The notes beneath the pieces are model-generated. The model ran no database searches, was not told where the DNA came from, and worked only from the letters and a program-made list of their open reading frames with translations. From Hemicordylus capensis (lineage: Eukaryota > Chordata > Lepidosauria > Squamata > Cordylidae), in contig NC_069669.1 of the NCBI RefSeq assembly GCF_027244095.1, forward strand, positions 7,032,501-7,096,500: a DNA stretch of 64,000 nucleotides, written 5' to 3'. Shown in pieces: positions 61,560-64,000 of this stretch. Position 1 is the stretch's first letter, and each line of letters opens with the position of its first letter. A program made the translations under genes and the position numbers.

Positions 61560-62690
61560 TATTGGGCTGGGCTAGATTTCCATGAGGTGTATTGGAGCTG
61601 CAAAGAATGTAGACATTTATAGGACTGGAGCCAAAGATATGCTGGTTGTTGCTGCTGATCACGGATATGCTGCTGGAGAAAGGAGGAGGACACGGCCCAG
61701 AGTTCTTTATTGGTTCTAAGAGAGCTTTTCAAATATTGGCCCGATTGGAGACAAAATGCATGCAAAGAGCTGGGAGAGATCTGAATCATGGGAGAGGAAA
61801 AGAAAGAGAGAAGATGAGTCCGGAACACCGTTGTTCTGTGTGCTTTCACACAAAAGAACTTTGCTTTTCAGCCCCTTCCCCAGTTTTACTTCTATTTGGT
61901 TTAGGTGTTGTTTCCCGCTCTATTGTAGCCGTTCTGTTCCTGGAAATTATAGATCAAAAGGGAGAAATGAGAAAAGCTCACAATCTCACAGGCACTAAGT
62001 ACATATTGACAGAAGCTGCCATCGCCTGGACACTCCAAAAAAAAAAAGCACCTGACTCAGCAAGGACTTTCGGGCCAAGAAATGTGAAATCAGGAATTGG
62101 GAAAAGGGCCCTTGACGTTTATATTAAAGAGGTCTCCTAAAAAGGTGGCTTTGCACGCACCCACCCATATTAAGTTTCTCTCAAATGGCTGGGTGGAGCC
62201 AGAGTTCAGAGTCCGTTTTGTACAATGTAGAGATTTGCCATGCAATTGGCCAAGGTATGTTCCAATAGCATTTTAGCCGTTTTAAAATATTTTCCATGCA
62301 ATCGATTGAAGTATGCCCCAATTGCGTTTTAGCTGCAACAAGCAGTCTTGTCGGAGAAGATATTGAGCAGCCCGCTCAAAAAGAAAAGCAGCAGCATTGA
62401 TGATCCCACCCCCTTGCTCCTGAGGATTTGACTAGAAAATTGGGGAAATTGCAAGTGAGAAAAAGAAAGGGAGACTCAAATTTCTCATAAGCCAGCAATG
62501 AATTATTATTGTAATAGTCGACAAGCATAAACGATTATCATTTCCACAGCATCTGGAAAAGGAGGAAAACAGAAAATTATTGTGAATGTACTGTGGAGTC
62601 AGAATTAGCAGCAGCTAAAGTAATATCGCTAGAATGGCTGGAACTTTAGCTATACAAGATGGGGGACGAGGGGCCATTTACTGATCTTCA
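61560..62690. other. No gene supported
   Basis: A 164-codon plus-strand frame (61646-62140) has no similarity I recognise, no splice context and an A-rich run inside it. It is probably a chance frame. Confidence 0.5.
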
Positions 62691-62694
62691 GCTG

Positions 62695-62884
62695 AACAGC
62701 ATTTGCTGTCACAGTAGGGTAGGACAAGCATCCTACCCAATTTCAGGAGCTGTGAGTGCTCCCGTTTGTGATTGTGCACTTGTAAAAGGCAAGGCGGAAG
62801 GTGCAGGAAGTGTCCTTGTGGCTGGGGATGGTGGGAGTTGTAGTCCCACAACATCTGGGGGACTCAGGACTGAGAACCCCTGCC
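62695..62884. mobile_element. Foldback 'ggtaggac' fragment joined to a MITE arm
   Basis: 'gtagggtaggacaagcatcc' and 'caggagctgtgagtgctccc' match the 53.6-kb family. 'gctggggatggtgggagttg' to 'gactgagaacccctg' is one arm of a MITE. Confidence 0.65.
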
Positions 62885-62889
62885 TTAAA

Positions 62890-63715
62890 CGAATGCAGAT
62901 ACGGCATTTGGAAGTTATAGCCCGTTGACTTTCTTTCCCTGCCCACTCTTGATTGAACCTGCTGCGAGTTCTTTCACCGAACGGTCAAAAATTCACAGCC
63001 GCCGCCGCACAAATTTTGCAAATGTAAATGGCGCATATTTCTGGGAAACAGGCTTCTCACAATTTTCAGCTCAACAGAGTTGGTACAGATGGCCGGCAAA
63101 GGTCAGTCAAACATCTTTTTTGTTTGTTTGGGAAAACTATCAGGCACCAGGCTAGGTGCTATGCCAAACACAGCCACCACCACCCCGCCCCCAGCTGCAT
63201 TCCCTTGTACACTCAACAACCCCCTCTTCCCCAAGGCCTCCCCAGTTATTGGCAAAGGGACTGGATTTTGTTTCCGATTTATTTATTTTTGTTGTACCAT
63301 ACCCTTCCTCGAGCGCTTCAAGTGGTTTACACACGTGGTTTTCCACGTGGAAGAGGAGATGGCCGAGTGAGTTGTCCTGTCATGGGTCTTCCAGGTGTCC
63401 TCCCTGTTCACGAATCGACTTCCTCTCGATGCCCTCGTGATGACACAGGGAATGCTAGAGGAAGCCCATTTGCACATGGGGCAGTGCCTGGAAGCCCCAA
63501 TTTTAGGAGCTTATCTTGGGGGTGGAGGAAACTGCAGCAGCCCAGAGCACTTCCTAGTGTGGCCATTTTTTAAAAAACCAAGAGTGCAGCGCTCCTGCCC
63601 CATTGCTGTATGACTGTGAGACATAGCAAGACTGAAGTGGACCCTGGAACAAGATGTGAAGAAGGGATCTTGGACCTCTGCCGCCGCCTTCTCTTCCTTT
63701 CCACCCCCGGCAGAA
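62890..63715. other. No gene supported
   Basis: Short frames only. An AT/T-rich patch at about 63110-63300 separates GC-rich pieces; no repeat family recognised. Confidence 0.45.
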
Positions 63716-63722
63716 GAATTAG

Positions 63723-64000
63723 GAACATAGGATGCTGCCTTCTACTGAGTCAGACCCTTGGTCCAGTCTAGCTCAGTACACTGACTGGCAGCAACTTCTC
63801 CAAGGGTGCAGGCAGGAGTCTCTCCCAGACCTACATGGAGATACCAGGGAGGGAACTTGGAACCTTCTGCATGCAAGCATTCAGATGCTCTTCCAAGAAC
63901 AGCCCCATCCCCTGAGAGGAAGATCTTCCAGTGCTCACACATGTAGTCTCCCATTCAAATGAACCTGGGACCTTCTGCATGCAAAACAGATGCTCTTCAA
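63723..64000 (-). mobile_element. Sauria SINEs, 5S-type copy joined to a second copy
   Basis: Antisense tail 'ggaacataggatgctgcctt' to the 5S block 'catgtagtctcccattcaaa' at about 63960. It then abruptly reads 'gaacctgggaccttctgcat', the head region of another tRNA-headed copy running off the window. Confidence 0.85.

Noticed and set aside
61646-62140. 164-codon plus-strand open frame
   Set aside because: No recognisable domain, no exon signals, contains an A-run and lies in repeat-rich DNA; likely chance.
53000-64000. HAGH, expected beyond IGFALS by human synteny
   Set aside because: No metallo-beta-lactamase motif (such as THxHxDH) seen in short frames; it probably lies past the window.
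1-64000. CRISPR arrays, operons or LTR/virus-like elements
   Set aside because: Repeats are microsatellites, SINEs, LINEs and DNA transposons; no spaced short direct repeats, paired LTRs or gag/pol/env-like frames were recognised.

Overview
The window looks like nuclear DNA of a squamate reptile (lizard or snake). Coding exons are short, sit between GT-AG introns and are far apart. The intervening DNA is full of Sauria SINEs (tRNA head, Bov-B-type tail), a second SINE type with a 5S-rRNA-like block, L2- and CR1-type LINE pieces, and many short hAT-type DNA transposons. Gene content and order match the block SPSB3(-) NUBP2(+) IGFALS(-) that I recall from human 16p13.3. No retroviral or LTR element was recognised.

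Layout. From 1 to about 17.3 kb I found no host gene; this is repeat-rich intergenic DNA with nested transposons, three Helitron-like ends and LINE fragments. SPSB3 occupies 17.35-30.6 kb on the minus strand, with six coding exons (356 codons plus stop) and a probable non-coding first exon at about 30.54 kb. A CpG-rich bidirectional promoter lies at about 30.2-31.2 kb. NUBP2 occupies 31.18-47.4 kb on the plus strand with seven coding exons (272 codons). IGFALS is at 50.998-52.799 kb on the minus strand; nearly all of the protein lies in one exon, and the tiny first exon was not found. From 53 to 64 kb I found no coding exon, only transposons and a tandem array of LINE 3'-end units.

Functions. 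SPSB3 is a SPRY/SOCS-box substrate receptor for an Elongin-Cullin-5 ubiquitin ligase. NUBP2 is a P-loop ATPase of the cytosolic iron-sulfur scaffold. IGFALS is the secreted leucine-rich-repeat subunit of the circulating IGF-IGFBP complex. They are neighbours by conserved synteny, not by shared pathway; SPSB3 and NUBP2 probably share promoter DNA.

Most second-look items are in the repeats: insertions dated relative to each other by 8-bp target duplications, foldback families, an inverted pair of tandem arrays, composite 5S+tRNA SINEs, and an uncharacterised repeat seen in four copies, each broken by later insertions. On the host side, the IGFALS C-terminal cap appears to lack a cysteine pair that I recall in the human protein. 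I see no operon-like or defence-like novel system. Protein comparisons use remembered human sequences, not searches.
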